Assembly: GCA_039654915.1 (NCBI GenBank)
Contig: CM077599.1
Span: forward strand, 80,692,001-80,756,000
DNA length: 64,000 nucleotides
DNA from: Aquilaria yunnanensis
Lineage: Eukaryota > Streptophyta > Magnoliopsida > Malvales > Thymelaeaceae
Reading direction: 5' to 3'
Part shown: piece after piece, positions 12,771 to 25,817 of the stretch
Layout of the letters: each line of letters starts with the position of its first letter
Numbering within the stretch: position 1 is the stretch's first letter
Translations under genes and position numbers: made by a program
Notes under the pieces: generated by a model
What the model was told of the DNA's origin: nothing
The model's database searches: none
The model's input: only the letters and a program-made list of their open reading frames with translations

Positions 12771-14653
12771 AGGTGAATGATAAATCCTTCACAGTTTAAT
12801 AGAGGTAACCTTGTTTTGCAATGACAATGATATCGAACTGAAGAATCTATCTCCACTGTTGTGTGTTTAAGTCACTATGGATAGTTAAATTAATAAAATC
12901 TACTCTGATGATTATATAAATATAAATAAAAGAATTACTCAATTGCTATAGAAGTTGTACATATATATTAATTAAATGTTAAATTAAAGTTACTATACAT
13001 CTACGGCAAAAAATGAGCGACAAATGAATAATAATAATAACTCAGACGAGAAAAATACTTAAAATGGTAAAATTCCAATCCATTAATGATGAAGCATAAT
13101 GCAAGACACATATGGTACAATTGTCCTCTAGATCTAACGGCTTTTGTGTTATGGAGATCCACCACTTCATTCAGCGGCTGTTGCATGAGGCTCCTTCCCT
13201 TAAAATATATATATAAAGGTTTCACTATTCATAAATGATGTATTCATCATTTTACCTTGAGTTCACTCACTTTGGATCCTTACTCATTTAAGTGTCATAG
13301 TATCTTTCGTATATCACACACTAGCCTGTTTTTCGGTGCTCATGGATCAAAGCCCATTTTGCTCATATCAAGGTTGAGGCCCAAGGTTGGAAGCATCATC
13401 AGACCCCTAAAGATATCATGTTTTACTCTTTTGGCCCTCAAACTTTCACGGTCACAATTAATCTTGCATATTCTTTGTATCCAAGTTCCTAAAATATTCA
13501 TCTTTATCCTATTAACCCCCAAATTTTATTTTGTCAGAATCGGGCTCCCAAACAACAGATTACCGCCACAAAAATACGGTCAGTCACCTAGTGATATACT
13601 ACTGCCGCGTGAGTTTTCAAATTTAAAATGACGTTTCATTGGATGGACTCATTGGCACAATTCTGAGAGTTTAATAGACGGGTGGTCATCAAAAGACGTT
13701 TGATGGGCTGATAGAAATATTTTTAAAAGTCTCATGGTTATCCTTGGGATTAGGGACCACGACGACAACTTGCGGGAACTTTTATTTATTTTATGGATGC
13801 TTAACTGGCATTAACTAAACTAAACACTGTGGGGGACTAAAACAGAAATGGGGTTAAGGAAGAATCATGTTCAGATGATCAAACGAATGGAAAGGGAACC
13901 TTGCGGTAAGATCCAAGACAAACGGGTATAAATAACTTGATATGGTTGTAGCCTCTGGAATTCTCAAACGCCATCGTTCTCAGGATAACAATATTTACTT
14001 TCTTTTTTTTTTTCTTTTTCTCGAACACAAATATTAGGTCTCGATTACTCTAAAGTTGAAGAGTCTGTGGAATTCTGTTCACAATTTTAATTATTAAAAT
14101 TCAGAGTAAAATATTTTTACCCCTTAAATTAGTTAAAATATCCTTACAAGGACTAAAATTTAAAGGAAAATCCATCTTTGACCCCCTTTTTAAAAAAATC
14201 TGAACCTGCCCCGATTCCGTTTAAGGAAAAAGTTTTTCCAAAACCTATTTATCTATTTATAAACACTCCTGAAAGCGAAGTGAATTTTGATCTTAAAAGT
14301 AACATTATCTAGCTAGCTGTGGTGGAAACACATCATAAGCCTACAAAGACAGGGTTCGCTTTCACTTCGTCGCTTTAATCCTACCTTGGGGTCATATCAT
14401 GTTGGCAAAAAAGTTGTTTTTTAATATTAAACCTCGCCCAATGTTCATAATTAGTCCACCCTTTCCTACCTCCCACTGATAGCACCTACCATTACCTACT
14501 GTGTTTGTAGGTTCTGCAATCCACACACCAGCGAATTTGTTCGCAATAACATTGGTGGCAGTTTCCAAACCTATTGATTGCAATAATTAATTTGTTTTCA
14601 AAATTCTTTTTATGTGAATGTAATATTCAAACAACTACAATAATTAATGCTAC
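12771..14653. other. Intergenic DNA, no gene seen
   Basis: The frame at 13257-13631 (+, 124 codons) has no recognisable domain and overlaps sequence with the character of element ends. I see no RNA gene. Ordinary repeat-derived plant intergenic DNA is the best description. Confidence 0.5.
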
Positions 14654-14661
14654 ACGTAGGA

Positions 14662-17600
14662 CGAGGTGGGACCTAAGCCTGATCACCGCGACCAGCCCGG
14701 CAGTCAACCCCGCTTTGCCCCGGCCAAACCCTCCCCATACCGTTCCGGTAAAAACCTGCTTGAGAGAGGAAGATTGTGCAAAATGACCCGACCCGGCCCA
14801 TATTAGAACCCAACTTGACCCGGGACCCAGACCGCCCTGCCCCGCAAACCACCCACGCCAGAGCCTGGCCAAAGACAAGCGGGTCCAGCTCGGGCTTGGT
14901 GCGCAACGGTCAAAAAACGAACAACCTACAAAAAAAATCAACAAAATGGGTTAATTATGATATAGGTTCTCTAACGGTTTTCTGCTACATTTTAGCCCCT
15001 AAAAATTCATTTTTACCCCTCTTAACAACTAATTTTGAGGACTTTTTGGTCCAAATATTTTTTGGCCCTCCCCTATAAATACCAATGCCATTTTTACTCT
15101 ATTCTCACACCACCACTCAATCTTTCTTCTTCCTCTGCTATATTCTCTCAAGCATTTGAGCTTTTTTTTTTAATCATTTCCAAATTTCTTACTAATCTCC
15201 CTTAATATCTTTATAATCTTCTTTTAATTTTACATTAATCACTACTATTAGTTCATGACTCATGGCCTCAAGAGGAAAGGGTAAGATGATAGAGAGTTCA
15301 TTTTCCCGCACCATTGGCCTCCAAGGCTTGTTCCGTCGCCATTATCAGCCTGCCGATAAAGACATATCAATTGAAGAGTTGCACGATAACGATGCCGGAA
15401 TTGATGTGGCGAATTACGATTTGGGACTCGACGATCAATTATCGGATTATGAAGTTAAAGAGTTGGATGTAATGGCGGTGGGAAATCCGTCAACACAACC
15501 AACACCGACAAGTCATGGACCCACCGTGGAGGAAACCCAAGGACAAGGTAAATCTTCAAGACTAACTGTTTGGGTTTGGGAGCATTATGAGCTCAAACAC
15601 GAAGGGGAGTTGAGGTACGGGAAATGCAAACATTGAAGTAAAAAATTGGTGAATAAAAAAAATTCCGGCACTGGAACGCTGAAGTGACATATTGAAAATT
15701 AACATCCTAACGTCGTCTCCAGTACTGGAACTAGTTCTAGAGAACAAATACAACTTGGGTCTACAACCAGCGCCGGTGGGCCACGTATTTTTCATTTTAA
15801 CCAACAATCTTGTAGAGAATATATGGTAAATTAAATGATGCTTACTGAAAAACCTTTTTCACAAGCTGAAGATGTGCATCTAGAATCTTGGAAAAAATCA
15901 CAATTAAATCCTGTATTTACAAAAGTGTCTACGAAAACTGCTAGAAAAGAAAACTTTAGATTATTTGAAGCCAGAAAGTCAAATTTGCAAGCATATTTTT
16001 TTGCTCTTGATCATTACACAGCATTCACTCCCAATATGTGGACATTACCTATAGGTCAATCATTTTATTACGTTGTTTCTTATTGGATTAATTCTGATTA
16101 GATTTTGCAAAAAAAAATTTTGTCATTTAGGGTCATTGAAACATATCATAGTGGTTATCACACATTCAATTGTATCTTAGAAACTTTATGTAATTATTTT
16201 TATGCTGATAAAGTCCTGTGTATTTCATTTGATAATGCTTCAAACAATGATGTTGCCACTCGCATTTTGAGTCAAACATTAAAACCACCTCTTAACAGTG
16301 CACTTTTTCACGTTAGATGCATGTGTCATATTTTGAAACTTTGTGTGTAAAAAGGTTTAGAAGTTCTCCGAAATGAAATTCTACTATTTGGAACTCATTG
16401 ACATATTTGAAATCAAGAAATGTTGTGTTTCGTGAATTTAAAAGCTTTTATTTGGAAAATAAAAAAGAGTTTTCTTGGAAACGGTTTAAATTGAATTGCC
16501 CAACCCGCTGGAACTCCACATATTTGTTGTTGCAAGATGCTTTCCCGTATGCAAATTTTTTTATGCATTTCATGAACTTAAAAATGGGTTGTGAATTTCT
16601 TACGACTGAAGTTTGGAAAAAATGTTTCAAACCGGTGAATTGCTTAAGTTTTTTTACGAGACTATTAAATTTTTCTCTGGTGTTTACTACCCAACCATTC
16701 ATCAAGTTTTGCTTCATTTAATAAACATTACATATGTTTTACATCAATTTAAAGATGATGAGTTGTTAAAACCAATTATCGAAGCCATGTGGGCTAAGTG
16801 GCTTCAATATTTCAAAAACATTCTACTTATCTTTTTAGTTACTTCTTTACTTGACCCATAAGTCAAATTAAGGGACACAACAACATTGCTTGAAAGAATT
16901 TTTCATACTTATTTAGAAATGTCTCACAAATACTTGCATTCTTTATACAAGTTATATTCTGAATGACATTCGGATAAAGTAAGATTCGAATCTTCTTAAA
17001 CTAAGCTTCCAAGAAGATCAATCTCATCAAAATTCAACCCGGCGCTCCAAATGCTCAAATGATCCCGACCGACAACATCGGGATTACTGAGATCATTCGA
17101 GTCAAGCGACGTTGACATATTAGAGTGGTGGAAATAAAAGATATCAAGGTTTTCGATCTTGTTGATAATCACATAAGAGATTCTTGTCATTCTAGTCTCC
17201 ACATTTTATCTGAAGCAGCGTTAAGTGCATGAAAACGGGTAATATCGGAGAAACAATTAATATTGACACTCGATGCGGTAGAAGTATGCGTGTGCAATGG
17301 AGATTGGGACCTCGCAGCACTCCAGCAGTAAAATCAAAAAAGTTCATATGACGATGTAATATTTGATATCGAAACTTTTTTTTTTTAAATCATACATGTA
17401 ATTTGTATTTGATCTGATTATACTGTTAAGCACAGATCATAGGTTTCTATTTTTCATCATTTTTGGAACGTTTTGTCATTTCAAAACGTAAAGCCCATTC
17501 CGATTATTTGTAAGTGTCATTTGACTTTTTAACTTAATAAAACTTACACCGGATGTGGTGTTTTTTCTTAAAAATATTTATTACATATAAAATTAATTAT

Positions 17601-17763
17601 GTTTCTAATTTTTTTGGTTAAAAAAAAAAACATCAAACCCGCCCCGCCCTACCCCGGACCCGCCCTGGGACAGACTCAAGACAGCCCCGCTTAGGAACAT
17701 GCCATTCTCGATCCTCCTTGACCCAGGGCGGCCCCGGGTTAGGTTGGCCCGCCTCCCACCTCT
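14662..17763 (+). mobile_element. hAT-superfamily DNA transposon with decayed transposase
   Basis: The ends are a 10-bp terminal inverted repeat, CGAGGTGGGA at 14662-14671 and TCCCACCTCT at 17754-17763, with one mismatch. They are flanked by an 8-bp duplication with one mismatch, ACGTAGGA at 14654-14661 and AGGTAGGA at 17764-17771. An 8-bp TSD, an AGAGGTGGG-type end and GC-rich (CCCGGCCC) subterminal DNA are characteristic of plant hAT elements. The enclosed transposase remnant (15262-17330) agrees. The element sits in AT-rich DNA, so its GC-rich ends stand out. Confidence 0.85.
15262..17330 (+). pseudogene. hAT transposase pseudogene (BED zinc finger, RICESLEEPER-like)
   Basis: The frame opens at ATG 15262. 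Near 15570-15635 it reads a BED-type zinc-finger start (WEHYE...YGKCKH) and then meets a TGA at 15634. Further pieces in shifted or interrupted frames cover the transposase core. At 15835-16101 there is FRLFEARKS and a RNase H-like segment, at 16105-16350 SFDNASNNDVATRIL, and near 16495 CPTRWNSTYLLLQDA, a hallmark of plant hAT transposases. At about 17105 the C-terminal dimerisation motif DVDILEWWK is visible. Several in-frame stops and frameshifts make it non-functional. It lies inside the TIR/TSD-delimited element 14662-17763. Confidence 0.85.
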
Positions 17764-17771
17764 AGGTAGGA

Positions 17772-18220
17772 GGAGTTTGCATCTACCTGGTTTAAAGGAA
17801 AATAGTTTCCTTATAGGTAGGCCATAAGGGTTACTAACTATTTGGTTTTAACCCAAAAAAATTGAAAAATTATATTCTTTTAATTTTTTTATTATATTTA
17901 TTCTGTTATCGGTTCAATTTCGGTTTAACAAAAAATGTTATATCAGCTTTTGGTTTGGTTTTTAGTTTTATGTGTGAAAAGTTCAATTACCGAAATAACC
18001 AATTTTTTTATAAGCTTATAGGCCTTTATTGTACATGAGCACATTGTGTCCCCAAATTCAAAAGCTTAAACAATAAAGCCGCCCGCCCCAATTCTCATAA
18101 GCTTAGTAGGCATTTTTATGCAGCTCAAGCAAAGAATAAGCAAAATGTTAAACGATAATAAAGGTCAAGCCGTCGATCTAGAGCAGTTGTTCCCTTTCTT
18201 CTTCGTCTGTGAACCCAACA
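17772..18220. other. Spacer between two hAT-derived regions
   Basis: This is AT-rich sequence with no gene. It may contain the left end of the second hAT copy, but no terminal repeat could be identified. Confidence 0.4.
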
Positions 18221-20405
18221 TGGAAGTGGAAAATGTAAGTCAATTTGTGAATCAAAGAATGAAGATGGAATCTATGGCCCTAGCTTGAACAATGGGTTTC
18301 AACTCTGATTGAAACTCACTATTCAATCAATTGAAATTTGCCTCGGTACAATAATTTGTTCAATCCATGATAGTAAATAGTATGATGAAACTAATAAAAT
18401 ACAAGATAAAGCAGCTGGACTTTTATAACCAAGTTACAATTTGCATTTTGTATATATTTTGTTCAAGTACACAACTGTAAAATTGATTCATAAAAAGGGT
18501 TGGCTAAAAAGCCTTTTGAAATGAATTTGGATGTGTTCGTTAATGGTTTGTTGGCATCAGTCTTGCTATCATTATTAGTAGTTTAAATGTTAAAACATAA
18601 ACACTTTGTTGAGTTAATGGTATTTACAAGTACTGTCGACTACATGGTGCCTACAGTAATATGATCTATTCAGAGCTATTGATTTTGGCTTTGTATATGT
18701 AGAGTTTGCATTTTAACATTCAATTATCTTTATTATTTTTTAGGGAAGAAAGGTGTGGAAGAAATTTAAACCTTGTTTAATTCTCAATAGCAATTGAATT
18801 GAATTGTATTAAAATTGCATTTTGTGTAGCTGCAGCAAAAAGGCTCGGCTATTTGTGTGACAAGCTTTAGCCTTCAATAGGTCATTTGTATGTGTATGCT
18901 TTATGTATGTTCGTCCTATTTATTAATTTGTTATTCATTGCTTATCAAGGATGGTACTGGTGATGTTTCATCTCAGCCCCATGTAATGAATGACAAAATG
19001 CTGCCTCCCTAACCACAAGCAAAAGCAGCAACAACCTCTGCAGCAACAGAAGCCTTTGCATCAAGTTCTAAACCTGGAAAGTGCAATAGTGGCAACCAAA
19101 ATATAGCTTCACTTTGAGAATGTAATAAATGGAAAAGGAGAACATAAAGCTAAATGTAAGTACTGTAAGAGGTTGTTAGCAAATCATATCAAGGATAATA
19201 GCACTGGTTCCCTTAGATCTCATTACAACTCTTGTCTTACACATATTGCATTAAAATCCAAGCTAAGTAAATTGGTTTGGACGCTGGTAATAAAGAAGGG
19301 GATTGGGGACTAGGATGTTGGAAGTTTGATCAGGAACCAATAAAGAAAAGGTTAACTTTTATGATTATTATCAATGAATTGCCTTTCAAGTTTGTGAAAA
19401 ATGAAGGATTTAGGCACCTTATGTTTGTTTCTTGTCTTAGATTTCATGTGCCCTCACGACATACAATTGTTAGAGATTGCTTTAAATAGTATTCAATTGA
19501 AAGAAAAAAATTGAAATAATATTTTAAGAATACACACTAATGGGTTTGTCTCACCACAGATACATGTACTTCTTTGCAAAAGTTAACTACATATGTCTTA
19601 CTGCACATTTCATATATGAAAATTGAAAATTGTATAAGAAGATTTTGAACTTTTTTCCAATTATTGGTCATAGATGTAAGATCATTTATAGGATAGTAGA
19701 GTTTTGCCTTTTTGATTGGGATATTGATAAGGTATTCACAATTACAGTTGACAATACTAGTTCGAATAATGTAGCACTTGACTTCTTGAAAAGAAAAATC
19801 AGAAATTGAGGAATGGTATTGTTGGTTGTAAGTACTTGCATATGAGATGTACTATACATATTATCAATCTTGTTATTGTTTATGCATTAAAAGAGACACA
19901 TAATTTTGTGGCTCGTGTTAAAGTTGCGGTTAAATTTGTGAAGCAATCTTCAGCAAGATATGCTAATTTAAAAAAAAACGTATTGAGAGAGGAAAATTGA
20001 GAGCAAGACTTTGTTATGCTTAAATGCTAGCACTAGGTGAAATTTCATGTATTTGATGTTAAATACTGCCCAAAAATTTGAGAGAGCTTTTGAAATATAC
20101 ACTACTAATGATCCTTAATTTGAACTTAAATTAATGAAATTGACTGGTGGAATACTTAAATCTAATGATTGGGAGAATGTGAGAAAATTGGTTACTTTTC
20201 TTGAGAACTTTTACTGTCTCACCTATAGAATTTCAAGTTCATTATATGTTACCTCTAATACTTTTTTTTAATGAGATTTTTGAAGTTGATGGTCTTTTGC
20301 AATAGTAGGGAAATAGTGATGACTTGGAATTTGCCTTTATGGCTAAGATGATGAAAAAAAATGAAATATTTTGGGGTAATGTTAAGAAGATGAATATGTT
20401 GATGT
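18221..20405 (+). pseudogene. Second hAT transposase pseudogene (BED zinc finger type)
   Basis: A short first exon, ATG at 18221 then a GTAAGT donor at about 18236, seems to join an exon at about 18950 that reads DGTGDVSSQ. Around 19130-19250 the pattern AKCKYCKRLLA...GSLRSHYNSCL, with stops nearby, is a BED zinc finger. Downstream fragments at 19277-19489, 19560-19800 and 19806-20000 match the hAT core (for example FTITVDNTSSNN and LHMRCTIHIINL), followed by STRWNFMYLML near 20035. The C-terminal dimerisation motif is absent, so the copy is truncated. Many stops and frameshifts are present. It differs in sequence from the neighbouring 15262 copy. Confidence 0.75.
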
Positions 20406-21396
20406 ATGGGTAAAATTCAAATTTGATCCCCTAGCTTTAAAGGTCATCCTAAAGTACTCTCTTAACTTGTATGTCATCTAACTTGTATGTCCTAACTTAA
20501 TTTGTATGTCTTATTTTGGTCCCCTCTATTGGTTCAGGTATTATTTCTGATGAAAATTGCCTCTATGGCACTCAAACACCACGTGACATCCTTTTTCAGA
20601 GTTATATAATAATTAATGAAACATTTTAAAATATTTTAGAATACTTGAACTAAGTGATGGACATGCATAAACTTTTGTCATTTTGGACTTTAAAACCCAA
20701 TTTACCAAAAATGAACGTTGACTAAGACAACATAATGAATCTTCCTTCAATCGCGTGCTTTTGAGCACGAAAATCTTGGTTTAATTCTTACATTTGTAGT
20801 TTTTAAGATCAATTTTAAAATGGTTAGACAATTTAAATTAAGATTAATTTTTTTTCATTCTAATTAAATTTTAATATCTACAATTTAAATTAAAATGAAT
20901 TAACCGTCAAAGTTGTCCTAGAGTTTTCGTATGATCAAGATATCAGACAAGGGGGCTCAGAAGTCAGAACCCATAAATACTAGTGGGAGATCCTGATGAT
21001 AGAGTTGCACTCGTCAAAGCCCTAGTCCCATCGCACTCATCCTGCCAAAACGTCACAGTAAGATTTTGGGGCAATCTTTTTGTCCCACTGAATATTTTCA
21101 GCCACTTGCCTCCGCGGCTTTGCTCCAATAGTTAATAGTTAAAGTGGTTGAGATATGAAGGTTTAAGATTTGAATTTAACCTTCTTATTTTTTTTAAAAA
21201 AATATTATATAAAATTGATTTGATTATTTTTTAGATTTAAAAAATATAAATATTCCCCTCCTCTTATTTAGAATACTAATACATATTTCTTTATATACTT
21301 GTAAGTAGCGTTTTTAATACAAAAAAAAAAAAAAGCCACTCAAACAGTTCGTGTTACTAAAATAACTTTTGTTAAAGTAAATTAACTTTCAACTAA
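20406..21396. other. Intergenic DNA with a probable element end
   Basis: GGGTAAAATTCAAATTTG at about 20409 looks like the start of a plant foldback element, but no matching inverted end was found. The rest is AT-rich with no coding sequence. Confidence 0.4.
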
Positions 21397-21405
21397 AATA
21401 TGTTT

Positions 21406-21847
21406 GGGATAATTACAATTTATCCCCTGAGGTTTAGATAAAACTACATTTTGCCTATTTTTTTCAAAAATATACATTTTACCCCTACCTTTTTAATACA
21501 ATCCAACAACTTTTCAAATCTTAATTTGGACTAAACGTTACTCATCTTTAAGTAATTTCAATCCGTATGATATTTTTTATTGTTAATTAATATTCAAAAT
21601 ATATAATTTTCTATTTATAGAAAGAACATAAAGAAAAAAAATTGATAATTAAAAATATACATTAACTGTAAAAGAATATCATACTTATTAAAATTATTAA
21701 AAAATAATTATTGAAATATTTAAATTAAGACTTCAGAAATTTGTAGTTGGGCTGTATTAAAAAAATAGGGGCAAAGTGTATAGTTCTAAAATATGAGGGG
21801 CAAAGTGTAATTGCATTTAAACTTTAAGGACAAATTGTAATTAACTC
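21406..21847. mobile_element. Non-autonomous Mutator-like element with exact 9-bp TSD
   Basis: The left end begins GGGATAATTACAATTTATCC. The right end, reverse-complemented, begins GAGTTAATTACAATTTGTCC. The arms match for about 130 bp, including a TTTGCCCCT/TTTTACCCCT block. The direct repeat AATATGTTT at 21397-21405 and 21848-21856 is exact. A 9-bp TSD and long arms indicate a Mutator-like MITE. It carries no gene. Confidence 0.8.
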
Positions 21848-21991
21848 AATATGTTTAGAAATTTCTTGCAACAACTTATTATTTAGAGCAGATGAAGAGT
21901 TGCATACTTTCATCCTCTTAAACAATCATAACTCTTATGAAAATACATCTTTAAAAAGTCGCATTTCTTAAGAAAAAGACATCTTTTAAAA

Positions 21992-23574
21992 GGGAAAATG
22001 TCAAAAAAAGTCCTATAACTTTTACAACTTTTCTAAATCAGTCCTATATTTTCATGATTTTTTGTTTGAGTTCTATATCTTGAAAAATATGATCTCTGTT
22101 AGTCTTATAGTGGAAAACTTAATGAAAATCATACGTGGCGGATAACACACATTAAAAAAATAAAAAAATATCAAAATTAGTCATCTAACTTTTTAACTTT
22201 TCTAATTAAGTCACTGGGTTCCTATTTTCTCACAATTCACCCATGGATTTAAAAGAAATCTAGAATTGTGTAACTCTAATTGGAATGTGCAAGTTGGGTT
22301 ATTGCTTTTGTGCCTGAAATTTTCAAAAAAATTTTAAAATAAACCATTTATTATTCTTCTTCTTCTTCTCTCCCTTTTTTTCCTAAATAAATTATTATAT
22401 TTTTTATGTTTTAAGGCCGTTGATTGCCATTACATTAATGAAATATACCATGAGAATAAGGATATCACATCACTTGAGCCATTTAAAAACTAGCACTTTG
22501 CCTATGTAACAATCACTTGAAAAAATTCTTTTAGAACGTAATTAATTATTTCTGAGTTATCCAACTCAAAAATAAAATTTTAAAAAATTATATTTTTAAA
22601 AAATATTTTTTGAGCTTATTAACTTATAGAATTTCATTTGACATACAAGTCAAATGAAAAATTAAAAATATTAATTAATAATAGTGTATTAAATAACTCA
22701 TTACTTAATATTTCATGGTCAATTTTGTAATATTTAATTGTATATATATTTCATTGTACTTTATGGATTCCATTATAAGATGATATAATCTTTTTCATAT
22801 TAATTTTTGATGCTTTTATAGAAGTTTGGAAGAATAAAATACAAAATTTTACAAAATGAGCCATAACTATACTACAGAAAGGATATTTATCTCGGCAATA
22901 ACAATGTAATAATGATGATTTCACTGATGATAAAAAAATGGATTTATAAACTAATGAATACATAGATATATAGGAAGATTAATTAATTATAAAATTGTGC
23001 AACAATATAATCAAGCAATCGACATGTGAATCGGGATTGAGGTTATTCAGCTCCAGCTTTCTCACCAGAGCATGATCTAGCTATTGCTTAGTGAGAGGTT
23101 TTTATTTTGCTCCCTACTAGGAATTCTCCATTTCCAAAAGCTTTATATGTTTTTAATTTGTGGATCATGATTAGTGTTATCACTTAAAATTCTCTATTTT
23201 TTGATTAGAAAATATGAAATTTGTTCATTGTTCTTCACTCTCAGGGAGGAAAAGAGAAAATAAAATGTAGTAGGTTTGTGCTTGAAGGACAACGGCACAA
23301 AAATAGAATATTTATGGTTTTAGGGGTGAGTTGCAAAAAAATAAGAACCTAGCAACTTAATTATAAAAATTACAAAGTTAGATATCTAATTTTAATTTTT
23401 TCTCCTTTTTTTAATGTCTGTTTTTCGCTACATCAGATTTCCATCAAAATTTTCATCTATGGGACTAACAAAGATTACATTTTTTAATATATATGACTCA
23501 AATTGAAAGTCGTGCAGATATATGATCTACTTAGAAAAATTGTAAAAATTATAGGACTTTTTTTTACCTTCCCC
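21992..23574. mobile_element. Mutator-like element with ~300-bp inverted ends and exact 10-bp TSD
   Basis: The left arm (about 21992-22320) and right arm (about 23270-23574) are inverted copies of each other. Shared blocks include AAAGTCCTATAA, TGTTAGTC(T/C)(T/C)ATAG and a TGACTTAATTA...-type segment. The direct repeat TCTTTTAAAA flanks it exactly at 21982-21991 and 23575-23584. The interior is AT-rich with no transposase, so this is a non-autonomous MULE. The frame at 22751-22963 (-) lies in the interior and has no recognisable domain. Confidence 0.8.
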
Positions 23575-23584
23575 TCTTTTAAAA

Positions 23585-24651
23585 AGTTAAAAGTTTTAAG
23601 AAATGACATATATAACTTTTAAACGAGTTATATGCTTTTAAGAGTCACAAAGCTTTCAAAAAATCTCAAAATGATAGAAGTAAGTAATTATGAAAGATAA
23701 ATTTATTGGATTTCACTGCAAAGCCCCAAAAGTTGGCCCAAGTGCCTCATTCCAAGTCCATTTATAAACTTGGCAAACAATGTAAGAGTTAGGATCTGCA
23801 GAGAGCATATGCTGCAGCTTGTCCGATGCTTCTGCAGGTTGGTCGGTTGTAGGGTTTCGTAAGTCAGCTCTGCAGCGTTTGTTTCGATGTCGCTGACTCA
23901 CTGCTCAGTTGTATTGTTTGTTTCAGTGACTTTCAGTTGCTAGATTATTGTACTCAAAATAGTACAAACAGAGATGTTTTTTGTTTTTTGGATCAGCAAC
24001 GGTATATTTTTATTAAAATAAAATATGACATGTTACAGGCCAAAGGCTATTTTAGTAGTGAAGAAAACCATCACCAAATGCTTGCGAGTTGGAGTCATTA
24101 AGGAGCTTCTTCTCCCTTAAACAACATCCAAAATTTGAGCTTATGAAGAATGAAGAAGCAGACTTTGTAATAGCTTCTTCTGAGGAGGGATCTGACCCAC
24201 CTCAACTCTAGAATAGCCAGAATCCAATATAGCTACCTGATATCATGGGTATTAGACGAAGAGGAAAAAAATAAAAAAACAGAACGATAAGAAAAATAGT
24301 CCAAATTAACAGCAAATTAGGGAGTTGGAGGAAAAAAAAAAAAAGACAACACGGCAAAGAAAATCACCGGAAAAAGACACCCATGAGTTATCTCCACAAT
24401 CTACCAAACAACTGGATCCATAACTATCTAGAAGTGTAGTCCCACACGAAGTCGGTAGGCGCATTGAAATATATTAAAGGAAAGAATCTGAACAAATCTG
24501 CTATTTGACCTTATCAATAGTTGTATATAGTATTATGTTTGATTATAGGCCTTAAATAAGGATGTGATTTGTAATAGATTGCTTATAACGGATATAAATT
24601 GGTTATGTGAATATTAAGAAAACATATTCTTCTCCACATTGTTTCTCTTTA
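23585..24651. other. Intergenic DNA, no certain gene
   Basis: The minus frame at 23713-23901 has a less AT-rich, protein-like composition but no motif I recognise. Minus-strand sequence around 24000-24240 could be the 3' part of an old retroelement or gene, but I cannot support a call. The left LTR of the copia remnant that follows probably lies at the right edge of this stretch. Confidence 0.35.
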
Positions 24652-24663
24652 TGGTATCAGAGC
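24652..24663 (+). promoter_or_regulatory. Primer-binding site of the Ty1/copia remnant
   Basis: TGGTATCAGAGC is the usual plant copia primer-binding site, complementary to the 3' end of initiator methionine tRNA. It marks the start of the internal region of the copia remnant whose gag and protease pieces appear from 26395. Confidence 0.8.
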
Positions 24664-24761
24664 GAAAGATCTAGGTATCATGTGAAGCATAGTATAACTA
24701 AAATATTAAAATACCATATCAGACAACAAAGATTAGAGGCTTGTGGAGTATGGCAAACCTC

Positions 24762-25764
24762 CAGTGATGGATCTAGAACATTTTTAAAGTGGGGTCAATA
24801 TATAAACCTAAATTACAATTAGTCCTAAAATTTAAATTGATTGAAAGTTAAACTTTAAACTATAATACAATTATTTAAAGAGAATATATCCCCTAAAACC
24901 ACACTGTTGTAAATTTCTAAGTATGAAAAAAAAAATATGACCATCTAAATAAAAAAAAATTTGAGTTAATTCCTAATTGTATACACAGAAATAAATATTA
25001 TTTTGATCAAAAAAATTAAAGTAAGTTATTAAATTTTATTTATTTTCAAAATAAAGTAATTTTGTAGATACTAAATATGTATGATTTTACATTTAAATTT
25101 AAATTGGATAAGTCTTTAAAATAATTTATAAACTTTAAAAATGAATTTCAAATAGAAATAATATTCTTACTTTTATAGTTAAAGCATTAAATATTTAGTT
25201 AATTTTTTAAACAAATTAAATGATGGTCTCCCATTTTTAAATGTGAACTGCCTATAATACTATTTCTATTTTTTTAGAATAAAATAATTCAAACATAGAA
25301 GGTTTATAATTTCACAATAAAAATAAGTAGAAAATGACTTATTTCTTTGATGACACTAATACTTCTACTAGTGTTTATAATTCAAACATAATTTGTCTGA
25401 AACTTCAAGCTTATCTTGATTTGTGAAGTTTAATGACTATAGACAAACTTGTAACTTATGGGATAACTAAACCAATTAAGTAAAGTATAAGAGTTAATGA
25501 TATATTTAAGCCATGATTTTAAGATAAGAAAGAAGAATCACAAAAAAAGTTTATAACGAGCAAATCAAGTTTATATTTCAACAATTTCTTGTAAAGGTAT
25601 TAATGTATTATTTTTTTCTTTGTGGATTTTTATTTGAAATAGTGGGCTCAAATAAAAAATTGAAGTAGAGTTCATACTTAATTTTATGCATTTTTTACTC
25701 ATATTTTTAAAAAATAAAAGTGGGGTCTATAGACATTAATATTTTCCATATAAATCTGCCCCTA
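24762..25764. mobile_element. Non-autonomous hAT-like element inserted in the copia remnant
   Basis: The left end CAGTGATGGATCTAGAA and the reverse complement of the right end, TAGGGGCAGATTTAT, are weakly similar and resemble CAGTGGCGGATC-type hAT ends. They are flanked by an 8-bp near-duplicate, CAAACCTC at 24754-24761 and CAAGCCTC at 25765-25772 (7 of 8). Short GTGGGGTC blocks occur near both ends in the same, not inverted, sense. There is no coding sequence. The location splits the copia leader from its gag region. Confidence 0.5.
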
Positions 25765-25817
25765 CAAGCCTCTGATTTCTTTACTTTAAACCTCCAAAGT
25801 CATGGAAAAATTCTAAT

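Noticed and set aside
13257..13631. 124-codon + strand frame as a gene
   Set aside because: No recognisable domain; composition resembles the ends of nearby foldback elements.
20409..20730. Complete Mutator-like element beginning GGGTAAAATTC
   Set aside because: No inverted partner or TSD could be found on the right side.
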